Positions 19,113 to 27,637 of a stretch of 64,000 nucleotides of DNA are shown here, in pieces; position 1 is the stretch's first letter, and the number at the start of each line of letters is the position of its first letter. A program made the position numbers and the translations under genes. The notes below the pieces were generated by a model. It had not been told where the DNA came from and made no database searches. It was given only the letters and a program-made list of their open reading frames with translations. The stretch covers positions 4,154,001 to 4,218,000 of the forward strand of contig NZ_LT670844.1 of NCBI RefSeq assembly GCF_900141755.1, written 5' to 3'. The DNA is from Bradyrhizobium lablabi (GTDB lineage Bacteria > Pseudomonadota > Alphaproteobacteria > Rhizobiales > Xanthobacteraceae).

Positions 19113-20801
19113 ATGACCGACCAGCCGAAACGCTCGTTATTTGCCGCCGACGGCGTCGCAGCTCCGCTGCGGCTGCCGGTATTCCGGCGCATCTGGCTCG
19201 CCAGCCTGCTGTCCAATCTGGGCTTGTTGATCCAGGGGGTCGGCGCCGCCTGGGCGATGACGCAGATGACGTCATCGGCCGACAAGGTCGCGCTGGTGCA
19301 GACCGCTTTGATGCTGCCGATCATGCTGATCTCGATGCCGGCCGGCGCCATCGCCGACATGTATGACCGCCGCATCGTGGCGCTGGTGTCGCTGTCGATC
19401 GCGCTGTCAGGCGCAACGGCGTTGTCGGTGCTGGCATGGCTAGAACTCGTCACGCCGACGATCCTGCTGGCGTTTTGTTTTATCGTCGGCAGCGGCATGG
19501 CGCTGTTCGGGCCGGCCTGGCAATCCTCGGTCACGGAACAAGTGCCGGCGGAGACCTTGCCGTCGGCGGTCGCGCTCAACGGCATCAGCTATAACATCGC
19601 GCGCAGTTTTGGGCCGGCCATCGGCGGCATCGTCGTCGCTACCGCCGGTGCGGTCGCGGCGTTTGCAGCGAACGCGGTGCTCTATGTCCCGCTTCTGATC
19701 GTGCTGTTTCTGTGGCGCCGCACCAGCGAGCCGTCGCGGCTGCCGCGCGAGCGTCTCAACCGCGCCATCGTGTCGGGCGTGCGCTACATCGCCAATTCGC
19801 CCTCGATCCGCGTCGTGCTGGTGCGCACGCTGGTGACCGGCGTGCTCGGCGGTTCGGTGTCGGCGCTGATGCCGCTGGTCGCGCGCGACCTCTTGCATGG
19901 CGGCGCGCAGACCTACGGCATCATGCTCGGCGCCTTCGGCATGGGTGCGGTAATCGGCGCCTTGAACATCACCGAGGTTCGCAAGCGAATGAGCGGCGAG
20001 GCCGCGGTGCGCGCCTGCGCGCTGTCGATGGGGGGCGCGATCGCGGCGGTCGCGCTGAGCCGGGAGCCGGTACTGACCGCCACCGCGCTGGTGATTGCCG
20101 GCGCGGTGTGGATGCTGTCGGTGGCGCTGTTCAACATCGGCGTGCAGCTCTCGGCGCCGCGCTGGGTCGCGGGCCGCTCGCTGGCGGCGTTCCAGGCCTC
20201 CATCGCCGGCGGCATCGCGATCGGCAGCTGGGGCTGGGGCCGCCTGACGGATGCGGCCGGCGTCGAAACCGCGTTGTTGGTTTCCGCGGGCCTGATGTTT
20301 GCCTCTCCGCTGCTTGGACTATGGCTCGGAATGCCGCGGGTCGGCGCCCGCAACGAGGATGCGGAGGTATTGGCCGATCCCGAGGTGCGGCTGTCGCTGA
20401 CCGGACGCAGCGGGCCCCTCGTGGTCGAGATCGAATACCGCGTCGCCCAGGACAACGCCCGCGCCTTCCACAACGTGATGCAGGAAGTGCAGCTCAGCCG
20501 CCAGCGCAACGGCGCCTATGGCTGGTCGATCGCGCGCGACATCGCCGATCCCGAATTGTGGACCGAACGCTATCATTGCCCGACCTGGCTCGATTATCTG
20601 CGCCAGCGCAACCGCTCGACGCAATCCGAGCGCGCGCTGCATCAGCAGGCGATCGATTTTCATCTCGGCCCGGATCCGATTCGGGTGCGCCGCATGCTGG
20701 AGCGCCCGTTTGGATCGGTGCGCTGGAAGGAAGACACCCCCGATCGCGCCGTCAGCGAAGTGTTGCCCGTGGTAGCGACGGCGGCCGGCAGCAGCACTTG
20801 A
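19113..20801 (+). CDS. MFS exporter (MFS_3/EntS-like) with C-terminal ABM-like domain
   Basis: 562 residues. The first ~410 form a 12-helix major facilitator, opening PVFRRIWLASLLSNLGLLIQGVGAAWAM, with the loop 2-3 motif GAIADMYDRR. This matches the enterobactin-exporter-like MFS_3 family. Residues after ~420 leave the membrane and read VVEIEYRVAQDNARAFHNVMQEVQLSRQRNGAYGW, resembling an antibiotic-biosynthesis-monooxygenase-like ferredoxin fold. The ATG after ACATTC is chosen; 36 upstream in-frame residues look non-coding. Substrate unknown. Divergent from the Tat hydrolase. Confidence 0.85.
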   Translation: MTDQPKRSLFAADGVAAPLRLPVFRRIWLASLLSNLGLLIQGVGAAWAMTQMTSSADKVALVQTALMLPIMLISMPAGAIADMYDRRIVALVSLSIALSGATALSVLAWLELVTPTILLAFCFIVGSGMALFGPAWQSSVTEQVPAETLPSAVALNGISYNIARSFGPAIGGIVVATAGAVAAFAANAVLYVPLLIVLFLWRRTSEPSRLPRERLNRAIVSGVRYIANSPSIRVVLVRTLVTGVLGGSVSALMPLVARDLLHGGAQTYGIMLGAFGMGAVIGALNITEVRKRMSGEAAVRACALSMGGAIAAVALSREPVLTATALVIAGAVWMLSVALFNIGVQLSAPRWVAGRSLAAFQASIAGGIAIGSWGWGRLTDAAGVETALLVSAGLMFASPLLGLWLGMPRVGARNEDAEVLADPEVRLSLTGRSGPLVVEIEYRVAQDNARAFHNVMQEVQLSRQRNGAYGWSIARDIADPELWTERYHCPTWLDYLRQRNRSTQSERALHQQAIDFHLGPDPIRVRRMLERPFGSVRWKEDTPDRAVSEVLPVVATAAGSST

Positions 20802-20826
20802 TTTTCTGACGACTGACGGTCGTGAA

Positions 20827-21042
20827 TTACTGCCCGTGATCGATCAGGACCTGCGCGCAGGCCTTGCTGAGCCGGGCGCGGTTTTGCTTCAGGCATGCCA
20901 GCACGATTTGGTCGCCATCATTCATATGCGCGCGGCAGAAACGCGAGACGTCCCGCGCGCAGGCGTCATGCCCCTGCTGCTGCGCCGACGCCGCGGAAGC
21001 CATCGCAACAAGCGGGATAATGAAAAGAAATCTGGCCATCAT
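20827..21042 (-). CDS. Small exported cysteine-rich protein (Cys-rich repeat family), copy 1
   Basis: 71 residues with a signal peptide (ARFLFIIPLVAMASAASAQ) and a mature part of about 50. Cys28, 36, 50 and 62 follow the spacing C-x7-C-x13-C-x11-C, and LACLKQNRARLSKAC resembles the cysteine-rich GLG1-type repeat. GAGG lies six bases before the double ATG; I used the first. Presumably periplasmic with two disulfides. The neighbouring 92-residue gene has nearly the same cysteine spacing. Function unknown. Confidence 0.72.
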   Translation of the reverse strand: MMARFLFIIPLVAMASAASAQQQGHDACARDVSRFCRAHMNDGDQIVLACLKQNRARLSKACAQVLIDHGQ

Positions 21043-21200
21043 GTTGCGCCTCATACCCGTCAACGATGCGCGATCAGATTCTGCTGCCGCGTTGATGTCA
21101 ATGCGCTGAAAAAATGCACGAGCAGTCTGCCGCGGGGCAGACTGCTCGGCCAGGTTCGCTATCTCCGAGGGAGCCGTGCGGAGCGCGAATTGCTTTCGAG

Positions 21201-21479
21201 TTACTTGGAGGCGACCTTGGATCCCTGGGCCGCCAGGTCGCGATCCATCACCGTTCTGCAACCGGTGGAGAGCTGCGCCCGGTGCTTCATCATGCAGGCG
21301 GTGATCGCGGGAATGTTGGGGATATCGGAAGAGCACAGGCGGAAGGCGTCGCCCGTGCACATCTGCTGCGCCTCGGGGCTAAAGGCGAAGCTCGAGGTCG
21401 ACGCCAATGCGGAGAACGAGACGGCGAAAGCCAGCACCAAACCGGCCTGACGAAGTGTTCTGGTGAAAGATGCGGTCAT
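21201..21479 (-). CDS. Small exported cysteine-rich protein (Cys-rich repeat family), copy 2
   Basis: 92 residues with a signal peptide of about 32 residues (LRQAGLVLAFAVSFSALASTSSFAF). The mature part has Cys41, 49, 62 and 74 in C-x7-C-x12-C-x11-C spacing, and ITACMMKHRAQLSTGC mirrors VLACLKQNRARLSKAC of the next gene downstream. The two are on the same strand, separated by about 160 bp, and look like a diverged tandem duplication. Likely periplasmic; function unknown. Confidence 0.8.
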   Translation of the reverse strand: MTASFTRTLRQAGLVLAFAVSFSALASTSSFAFSPEAQQMCTGDAFRLCSSDIPNIPAITACMMKHRAQLSTGCRTVMDRDLAAQGSKVASK

Positions 21480-21625
21480 GTTCGGCTCCTCGGTTGGCCG
21501 CGGGGTCGCGGCGCGTTGTTGATGCCTATGAGTGCCGCAACCATCGGATTTGGACTGTGATGATCATCACTTCGTCAGGCCGATTGTGATTTCCATCACC
21601 CGGCCGGATTCGAGCTTCACCGACT

Positions 21626-21716
21626 GTCATGGCCCGGGCCCGTTCCGGGCATCCATGTCTTTCCCGCCCTTGGGCGGGAAAGACCGTGAATGGCCCGGAC
21701 GCGGCCTGGCCATGAC
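21626..21716. repeat. Nested palindromic repeat, GTCATGGCC family, variant
   Basis: Outer arms GTCATGGCC and GGCCATGAC enclose CGGGCCCGTTCCGGGCAT and a perfect hairpin TCTTTCCCGCCC-TT-GGGCGGGAAAGA. It sits in the 360-bp region between the Cys-rich protein and the polysaccharide deacetylase. The rest of that region shows no other feature. Confidence 0.75.
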
Positions 21717-21843
21717 GATAAAAGCGGATCATTTCCAAGCCGTTAGAAAAATTAATGCGCCGGCCAGGGCCGCGTTGGTGGGGCGTTAACGACTATTTCC
21801 CATTAATGGCTTGGCTAAAATTGTATTCCTGGAAAGTGTAGCG

Positions 21844-22863
21844 ATGCGTAACGCGTTAGGTTTGATGCTGGCGAGTGTTGTGACGGCCATCGTGATATCG
21901 GCCGTTTGGTGGTTCTGCACATCTTCCCCGCGTCTCGATGTGGCGGCTCCCGCCACCGTCGTCGCCCCACGGGCCGAGCGGCTGACGGAAGCCGCCAAGC
22001 CGGCCGCGGCGCCAGGCGATGTCGAGGTCACGGCCGCCATCCCGGACAAGGCACCGGTCGCGCCGCAGCCCAAGAGCATTTGCGCCAATCCGAACCCGCT
22101 CGGCGTTGCCCGCGTCGTTGAAATCGACACCACGGGCGGACCGGGTTTTGGTTTCGAGAACTTCAAGCAGCTCGACTTCCTCGCCGATAAGGAAGTGGTG
22201 CTGACCTTCGACGACGGCCCGTGGCCGGCCAACACGCCCGCCGTGCTGAAAGCGCTTGCGGACGAATGCACCAAGGCGGTGTTTTTCCCGATCGGCAAGC
22301 ACGCCCTCTATCATCCGGAAATCCTCAAGCAGGTGGCCGCGGCGGGTCATACCGTCGGCGCCCACACCTGGTCGCACGCCAATCTGAACAGCAAGAAAAT
22401 GACGGAGCAGCAGGCCAAGGACGAAATCGAAAAGGGCTACAGCGCCGTCAAGATGGCGCTGGGCGCTGCGCCGACCCCGTTCTTCCGTTTCCCGGAACTG
22501 CAGCATAATCCCGCGGCGGTGGCCTATCTCGGCACGCGCAATATCGCGATCTTTTCCTGCGATCTCGATTCGTTCGATTTCCGCGCCAAGGACGCCGGCC
22601 AGATCGTCAATACCGTGATGACCAAGCTCGACAAGCATGGCAAGGGCATCATCCTGATGCATGATTTCCAGAAGCACACCGCCGAAGCCCTGCCTACGCT
22701 GCTCGGCCGGCTCAAAGCCGGCGGCTACAAGGTCGTGCAGATGAAGGCCAAGGCGCCGATGCAGACATTGCCCGAATATGACGAGGCGCTGATCAAGGAG
22801 CAGAAGGTTCCGGTCGCCAGCACCCGTCCGGTCGGCAGCGTGGTGCAGACGGTTGCGCAGTAG
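21844..22863 (+). CDS. Polysaccharide deacetylase family protein, membrane-anchored or exported
   Basis: 339 residues. A signal-anchor helix (LGLMLASVVTAIVISAVWWF) is followed by an Ala/Pro linker. The NodB-homology domain spans about residues 115-310: VVLTFDDGPWPANTPAVLKAL holds the catalytic base and metal Asp, GAHTWSHANL is the HxxxH-type metal site, FFRFPEL the arginine loop, and IILMHDF the C-terminal His motif. It should remove N-acetyl (or O-acetyl) groups from an envelope polysaccharide or peptidoglycan in the periplasm. The ATG was preferred to an in-frame TTG 11 codons upstream. Confidence 0.9.
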   Translation: MRNALGLMLASVVTAIVISAVWWFCTSSPRLDVAAPATVVAPRAERLTEAAKPAAAPGDVEVTAAIPDKAPVAPQPKSICANPNPLGVARVVEIDTTGGPGFGFENFKQLDFLADKEVVLTFDDGPWPANTPAVLKALADECTKAVFFPIGKHALYHPEILKQVAAAGHTVGAHTWSHANLNSKKMTEQQAKDEIEKGYSAVKMALGAAPTPFFRFPELQHNPAAVAYLGTRNIAIFSCDLDSFDFRAKDAGQIVNTVMTKLDKHGKGIILMHDFQKHTAEALPTLLGRLKAGGYKVVQMKAKAPMQTLPEYDEALIKEQKVPVASTRPVGSVVQTVAQ

Positions 22864-22904
22864 CGGGCGGACTCTTTAGCGAGACAAAGCAATTCGACTT
22901 CCTC

Positions 22905-22991
22905 GTCATGGCCGGGCTCGTCCCGGCCATCCACGTCTTGGCAGCACAAAAGCAAGAAGACGTGGATGCCCGGGACGAGCCCGGGCATGAC
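22905..22991. repeat. Nested palindromic repeat, GTCATGGCCGGG family
   Basis: GTCATGGCCGGGCTCGTCCC and GGGACGAGCCCGGGCATGAC form the outer arms, and CCACGTCTT/AAGACGTGG the inner arms. It is nearly the same as the copy at 2073 with C for T in the arms and compensating changes. It separates the convergent deacetylase and small-protein genes. Confidence 0.85.
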
Positions 22992-23014
22992 GCGTTCGCT
23001 CTGAGGCGCCGCGC

Positions 23015-23329
23015 CTACCAGTAAATCCCGTGGCGGTGCAGCTCATAGATCACGCGCGCTTCGGTCAAGCCACGCCGATGCTTCCGCATCGCGGCCTTCG
23101 CATGCACATCCTTGTCGGCAACGGGTTTTGACGGATCGGCCGCCGGCGTCTGCGCCGCAGGGGTCACGGCCGCAGGCCGCGCGACATAGGTCGGTGTCTC
23201 GGCCGGCTTGGCCTGGTCGGTCGCCGCCGGCTGATCATCGTTCGACGCGATCGTGAGGCCGCGCGACACGCCCGCCTGAGCCGTTGCCGATACCAGAACT
23301 AAAGCTGCGATCAGAATGAATTTGCGCAT
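23015..23329 (-). CDS. Small exported protein of unknown function
   Basis: 104 residues. A clear signal peptide (MRKFILIAALVLVSATAQA) is followed by a long Ala/Pro/Thr-rich stretch and a basic, probably folded C-terminus (MRKHRRGLTEARVIYELHRHGIYW). I recall the RVIYELHRHGIYW ending in other Bradyrhizobium secreted proteins, but no function. A longer in-frame reading upstream adds non-signal sequence and was rejected. Confidence 0.65.
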   Translation of the reverse strand: MRKFILIAALVLVSATAQAGVSRGLTIASNDDQPAATDQAKPAETPTYVARPAAVTPAAQTPAADPSKPVADKDVHAKAAMRKHRRGLTEARVIYELHRHGIYW

Positions 23330-23474
23330 GTGAAGTCCCCTTCGTTGGTGTTGGCTGCTGGCCAAGGAGACTAGGCGAGGCGGACCCGACGTTATGTGAT
23401 TGGGATCACGCAGCTTGTTCCGCCCAAACGGGCTTAGCCTACGATCCGGATTGCGGCTGGGTTCACGAGAGAAT

Positions 23475-23550
23475 TGGTGCCGCAAACAGGACTCGAACCT
23501 GTGACCCCGTCATTACGAATGACGTGCTCTACCAACTGAGCTATTGCGGC
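23475..23550 (-). tRNA. tRNA-Thr, anticodon CGT
   Basis: A 76-nt cloverleaf on the minus strand: acceptor GCCGCAA/TTGCGGC, D arm GCTCAGTTGGTAGAGC, anticodon arm CGTCA-TTCGTAA-TGACG (anticodon CGT, codon ACG) and T arm CACAGGTTCGAGTCCTGT, with an encoded CCA end. Confidence 0.97.
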
Positions 23551-23660
23551 GGACCAAGCGGCTTGGTGTTCAGCTACGGGGCCGAAAACGCCCGCACCTG
23601 ATATCGGGCAGCGCCTGTTTTGGCAAGAAAAACGCTTGGCTCGGGCGGGTAAATAGCTTT

Positions 23661-23714
23661 TTTTGACGCGTTTTCTTTACGCGAACCGGTACCCACTTCG
23701 CTCGAAAACGCTTT
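23661..23714. repeat. Palindromic repeat, GACGCGTTTTC...GAAAACGC type
   Basis: TTTGACGCGTTTTCTTTACG is inverted as CGCTCGAAAACGCTTTG around GAACCGGTACCCACTTCG. I recall this element as widespread in Bradyrhizobium. It directly abuts the hemY stop codon and may serve as its 3' structure. A degenerate relative lies at 26719. Confidence 0.6.
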
Positions 23715-23716
23715 GC

Positions 23717-25438
23717 TCACCCGCCCCAGCGGGACAGAAAGCCGCGCCAGCCGCCGGCCTGGCCCTGCGCAGGACCGACTTGTTCCGCGAATTCATCGCT
23801 CACCGGCCCGTCATCGATCCCGGGATCGTCGGGCGGGCGGACGATCGGGATGACCGGCGGAATGTTTTGCGGGGCGGTTTTGGGCAAATCCTGGCGTGCG
23901 CGGAACAGCGGCGGCACGGCGGTGGCTGATGATTCGCCTTGCGGCGGGGACGGTGCGGGCTTGGCGGCCGGGACCGGTTCGACGACGGTTGCCGTGAGCG
24001 GCGGTGGTGAATTGGCCGGAGAATTGTCCTGTGCGGCGGGTTGAGATGTCGGGGATGGCGCTGCTTCCTCGACAGGGGCCGCGCGCGGCGGCTCGACGCG
24101 GCGCGGAGCGAGCATTGCTTCCTCGAAGGGCGAGGACTCGATCGCGCCATTTTTGTCGGACGGTAACGCCGCGAGCGGCGTCTGCCATTGAAACGCGTCG
24201 AGCCGGCCGGTGACCGGCGATACCGGCCGCCAGCGCTCCGAAACATAGCCATCGGCGGTCCACACCGGATCGTGCAGCGCGCGGACCGCGCGCAAGGTCC
24301 AGGCCCGCGCCCGGCCGCTGTCGCCGTGCTCGGTGCGCTCGATTTCCGCCATCAACAGCGCCACCCGTTGCGTCGGCGCCGCCGTGAACGGCGCCAGCAC
24401 CTCGCGGGCGCGGGCAAATTCGACTGCATCAATGGCAGCGCGCGCCACCGCCAGCGCACCCTCGATATGACCAGGCGTTTTGGCGGACAGGGTCTCGACA
24501 CGCACCAGCCGCTGGCGGGCGGAATCGCCGAGCTTCACATGCGCATAGGCGTCGGCGAGATCGGGATGCGGCTGCGCCAGCCAGGCGGTTTCCACGATCC
24601 GCATCGACCGCCGCACCTGATGCGCCTCGCTTTCATACTTGCCGGCAAGGGCTGCCGCCGGCACCAGCGTCGGCGCGAGTTTTACGGCCTCCATCACGCT
24701 CTCGCGCGACAGATCGCGGTCGACGGTTTCCAGTTCCAGCGCCCGCGCCGTCAGCAGCACGCCGCGCTGACGCCGATAGGCGGCCTTTTCGATCAGGCCG
24801 GAGGTGAGATTGTTGTCGAGGATCGCCAGCGCGCCGCTCCAGTCGCTGCCGGCGCAGCGAAATCCTAGCACCGCATGCGACGCCCAGGTCGATGACGGCG
24901 CAACTTTCAACGCCTCTTCCGCGATCATGACCGCCGCGACCGGGTCGTCGGCGCGCTGCGCTTCGATGAACAATCCGCGCAAGCCCAACAGCCGCGTGTC
25001 CTCGCGTTCGGCCATCGCGCGGAACGCGGCCTTGGCGCCGTCGCGGTTGCCGTCGAGCTGGGCCGATTGGGCGTGCAGTAACAGCGCCAGCGGATCATTC
25101 GCGGCATGTTTTCGCGCGACCTCGGCGTGCGCGCGCGCAGCCGTTGCATCGCCGTGGCCGATCGCGAGCAGACCGCGGGTGATGGCATGCCGGCCGCGCG
25201 CATGACGGCGCTCGTGCCGGCTGCGCCGGATCTTTTCCGGCACCCGCCACAGCGCGCGCAGGATCGCCCACGCGACCGTCGCCGCGACGATGGCGATGCC
25301 TAGCGCCAGCGCAGCCTGCGTGATCACGATCTTGGTGCCGCCCGACGACAGCACGACATCGCCGGTCTGATCGGCTACCCACGCCGCGCCCGCCGCCGCA
25401 AGCGCGATCAACAGCAGAAACAGAATGATCCGGTACAT
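23717..25438 (-). CDS. hemY: Heme biosynthesis-associated protein HemY (TPR membrane protein)
   Basis: 573 residues. Two N-terminal membrane helices (MYRIILFLLLIALAAAGAAW and ITQAALALGIAIVAATVAWAI) precede a long TPR-like alpha-helical region. The conserved DPVWTADGYVSERWRPVSPVTGRLDAFQW block lies before a Pro-rich cytoplasmic tail. This is the TPR protein HemY of proteobacterial hem operons, not the oxygen-dependent protoporphyrinogen oxidase of the same name; it is thought to organise late heme enzymes at the inner membrane. The ATG gives the family N-terminus; 29 upstream residues were rejected. It starts 7 nt after the mitofilin stop. Confidence 0.9.
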   Translation of the reverse strand: MYRIILFLLLIALAAAGAAWVADQTGDVVLSSGGTKIVITQAALALGIAIVAATVAWAILRALWRVPEKIRRSRHERRHARGRHAITRGLLAIGHGDATAARAHAEVARKHAANDPLALLLHAQSAQLDGNRDGAKAAFRAMAEREDTRLLGLRGLFIEAQRADDPVAAVMIAEEALKVAPSSTWASHAVLGFRCAGSDWSGALAILDNNLTSGLIEKAAYRRQRGVLLTARALELETVDRDLSRESVMEAVKLAPTLVPAAALAGKYESEAHQVRRSMRIVETAWLAQPHPDLADAYAHVKLGDSARQRLVRVETLSAKTPGHIEGALAVARAAIDAVEFARAREVLAPFTAAPTQRVALLMAEIERTEHGDSGRARAWTLRAVRALHDPVWTADGYVSERWRPVSPVTGRLDAFQWQTPLAALPSDKNGAIESSPFEEAMLAPRRVEPPRAAPVEEAAPSPTSQPAAQDNSPANSPPPLTATVVEPVPAAKPAPSPPQGESSATAVPPLFRARQDLPKTAPQNIPPVIPIVRPPDDPGIDDGPVSDEFAEQVGPAQGQAGGWRGFLSRWGG

Positions 25439-25445
25439 CGGGGTC

Positions 25446-26615
25446 CTATGGCGCGGGTTTGGCGAGCGCCGCCATCGCGTCGGCCGCAAATTTTCGCGAT
25501 GTGGCGAGCGCGGCATCGCGCGCATCGGCCTTGTCGAGCCAGGCTTGCGCCGCGGCGCGATCGGGGGCTGCGAGCGTGTTCAGCTCGCGCCGCGCCTCGT
25601 TGAAATCGTTGCGCAGCGCCGCCGCGGTGACCCGCGCCACCACCGCGCCGCGATCGGTGCCGACCGTATCGGTGCGCTCGATGCGGACCAGTTTGGCCGC
25701 GCCCGCCTGCAGCCGATCGACCAGGCCGGCGCCGGTCGTGCTCTCCGGCGCCGGCGGCGTTAGCTTTGGCACCAGGGTCAAGAGCTCACGGCTCAGCGCG
25801 TTGGCGCTCGGCACGCCCGAGGCGGCAAAGCCGTCGAGCGGTTTTAATGCATCCGGATTGTCCGTAAGCGATTTCGCCGCCGCCAGCGCGGCCGGATAGG
25901 GGTCGCCGATCCGAACCAGAACGTCGAGCAGGGCGGCCGCCACGACACGGCGCAGCGGCATATCGTCGGCGGGTTTGGCGCCTTCCTGCGCGATCTCGGC
26001 GCTTTGCGCGCGGGTAGCGCGCTCGATCTGGGCGATGCGCTCGTTGATCGCGGAGAGATCCACGGCGGCGGCGGCTTCGCGCGGCGTCGCCTTGGCGTCA
26101 TTGAGGGCGGTCGCGAGCTTCTCCGACTGCGCTCGCAAACCCGCGAACTCGCCGCGCAGCGCGGCAACGGATTTCTCCAGCGCCTCGACGCGCCCGGTCA
26201 CCGCCGGATCGGGCGTGGCAGGTTTGCCGATCTTGGACTCCACGCTCGCCACACGCGCGGCGAGATCATCGATGGCGGCTGCCTGCGGCGCGCCGGGCGG
26301 CGCCGGCGCAGGCCATCCCAACATCCAGGCGACGCCGATTACCAGCGCCGCGGCGACGGCGCCGGAGACGGGCGCAATCACCCAAGGCGAAATCACCGAA
26401 GGCGAAATCACCGCGCGAGCATCGCGGGAAACGGGCTCGGGCTTTACGTCATCGCCCATATTTTTTGCGTCATCGCCCGTATTTGGTGTGTCCCCGCCAG
26501 CATCCCGGGTTTCGCCGGACACCTCGGAGGCTTCGAGGTCGATGGTCGGCGGCGCCCGTTTGGCCCGCGCCGGTTCCGGCGGCGATGTCGTAGCTTCGGG
26601 CGTGTCGTCGACCAT
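25446..26615 (-). CDS. Alphaproteobacterial mitofilin (Mic60-like, COG4223) protein
   Basis: 389 residues. An acidic Pro/Glu-rich cytoplasmic N-terminus with short GDD repeats (residues ~40-58) precedes one membrane helix (about 79-101, VIAPVSGAVAAALVIGVAWML). A periplasmic coiled-coil region follows (IDDLAARVASVESKIG, VEALEKSVAALRGEFAGLRAQSEKLATAL), then a helical C-terminal mitofilin domain (about 215-385). The homolog of mitochondrial Mic60 is known in alphaproteobacteria next to hemD and hemY and bends membranes, shaping intracytoplasmic membranes in some species. Its place between hemD and hemY fits that family closely. Confidence 0.85.
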   Translation of the reverse strand: MVDDTPEATTSPPEPARAKRAPPTIDLEASEVSGETRDAGGDTPNTGDDAKNMGDDVKPEPVSRDARAVISPSVISPWVIAPVSGAVAAALVIGVAWMLGWPAPAPPGAPQAAAIDDLAARVASVESKIGKPATPDPAVTGRVEALEKSVAALRGEFAGLRAQSEKLATALNDAKATPREAAAAVDLSAINERIAQIERATRAQSAEIAQEGAKPADDMPLRRVVAAALLDVLVRIGDPYPAALAAAKSLTDNPDALKPLDGFAASGVPSANALSRELLTLVPKLTPPAPESTTGAGLVDRLQAGAAKLVRIERTDTVGTDRGAVVARVTAAALRNDFNEARRELNTLAAPDRAAAQAWLDKADARDAALATSRKFAADAMAALAKPAP

Positions 26616-26718
26616 CCCTGCGGTTCCCTAGATATTGCGGCCGGACATTAGCAGATTCGGCAAATCTACTTGGAGTTTCGGTTCCGATTGCATCAGAGCC
26701 GAGGTTCTAGTTGCTTGT

Positions 26719-26774
26719 TTTGACACGTTTTCCCGGGGCGGACCGGCGTCTGCTTGGGTTCGAAACCGCTTTGT
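26719..26774. repeat. Degenerate copy of the GACGCGTTTTC repeat family
   Basis: TTTTGACACGTTTTCCCGGG and GGTTCGAAACCGCTTTG recall the 23661 element, with several substitutions and GGACCGGCGTC in place of the central GAACCGGTACC. It lies within the 166 bp between hemD and the mitofilin gene. Confidence 0.45.
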
Positions 26775-26781
26775 AGCGCGA

Positions 26782-27519
26782 TCAGGGGCGCAAAGCACGG
26801 TCCAGCGCCTCGAGCAAGGCATTTTCATCCGGCCTCGCCGCCACCATGACCTGCGTAGCCCCGGCATCGCGGAGGACCGAGGCAACGGCCGCCGAGATGC
26901 AACATTGCGGAATTGCCAGCGCCGATATTTCGACGCCGCCCGCGCGCGCCGCCTCCAGAAAGGCGCGCGCGCTGCGGCGCGAATAATGCAGCACCGCCTC
27001 GATCCGGTGGGCGGCGAACGCGTCACATATTTCACGCGGGAGGTTTGATACCGGTGACATCCGATACGTCGTGTGCGTGACGACCGTAAAACCGCGCTCG
27101 CCGAGTTCGCCGGCCAGATCGCGCGCGAGGTCGGCGCCGGCGAGATAAAGCAATGGGCTCGTTTTTTTCAGCTCCTTTGTCCTTACGCTGGCGAGCACGG
27201 AATCGCGCAAGCCTGCGGCGTCGCTATCGGCCGAGATCACCTGAGCAAACCCGGCGCCGCGGGCGGCGGCGGCGGTGCGTTCTCCGACCGCAAACAAGGG
27301 CAGCTTGAGCAACCGGCTGTTTTCAAGATGCGGCTCAATGCCGCGCAGCGCATTGGCGCTGGTGACGATGACGGCGCCGTAAGCCGCATCAATATCGTCC
27401 TGGAAGGCGACCGGCTCGAACCGCAGCATCGGCGCCTTCAAGACTTCGAAGCCTCGCGCGCGAAGCGCCGCCGCGGTGGCTTCGTCGTCTGGCTGCGGGC
27501 GGGTGACAAGAACGGCCAT
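26782..27519 (-). CDS. hemD: Uroporphyrinogen-III synthase
   Basis: 245 residues. It closes and inverts ring D of hydroxymethylbilane to give uroporphyrinogen III for heme, siroheme, cobalamin or bacteriochlorophyll. The family is weakly conserved, but MAVLVTRPQPDDEATAAALRARGFEVLKAPML, AVIVTSANALRGI, LFAVGERTAAAARGAGF and AVLHYSRRSARAFLEA match its usual blocks. The context (mitofilin and hemY downstream) supports the call. hemC, often directly upstream of hemD, is absent here: the divergent tsaD begins 118 bp away. Confidence 0.9.
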   Translation of the reverse strand: MAVLVTRPQPDDEATAAALRARGFEVLKAPMLRFEPVAFQDDIDAAYGAVIVTSANALRGIEPHLENSRLLKLPLFAVGERTAAAARGAGFAQVISADSDAAGLRDSVLASVRTKELKKTSPLLYLAGADLARDLAGELGERGFTVVTHTTYRMSPVSNLPREICDAFAAHRIEAVLHYSRRSARAFLEAARAGGVEISALAIPQCCISAAVASVLRDAGATQVMVAARPDENALLEALDRALRP

Positions 27520-27637
27520 GTATTATCCTCTTGCGAGCGGGCGTTCTGCCGCAACGGACGATTGCACTGCGAGACCCCGCAATGCTACCGCATGAGGAGG
27601 AAAAACCCCGGTTTCGCCGATAAGGCAAGGGCTCAAA

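Noticed and set aside
23717..25438. HemY as protoporphyrinogen oxidase
   Set aside because: No FAD-binding motif; two membrane helices and TPR-like repeats match the other protein called HemY.
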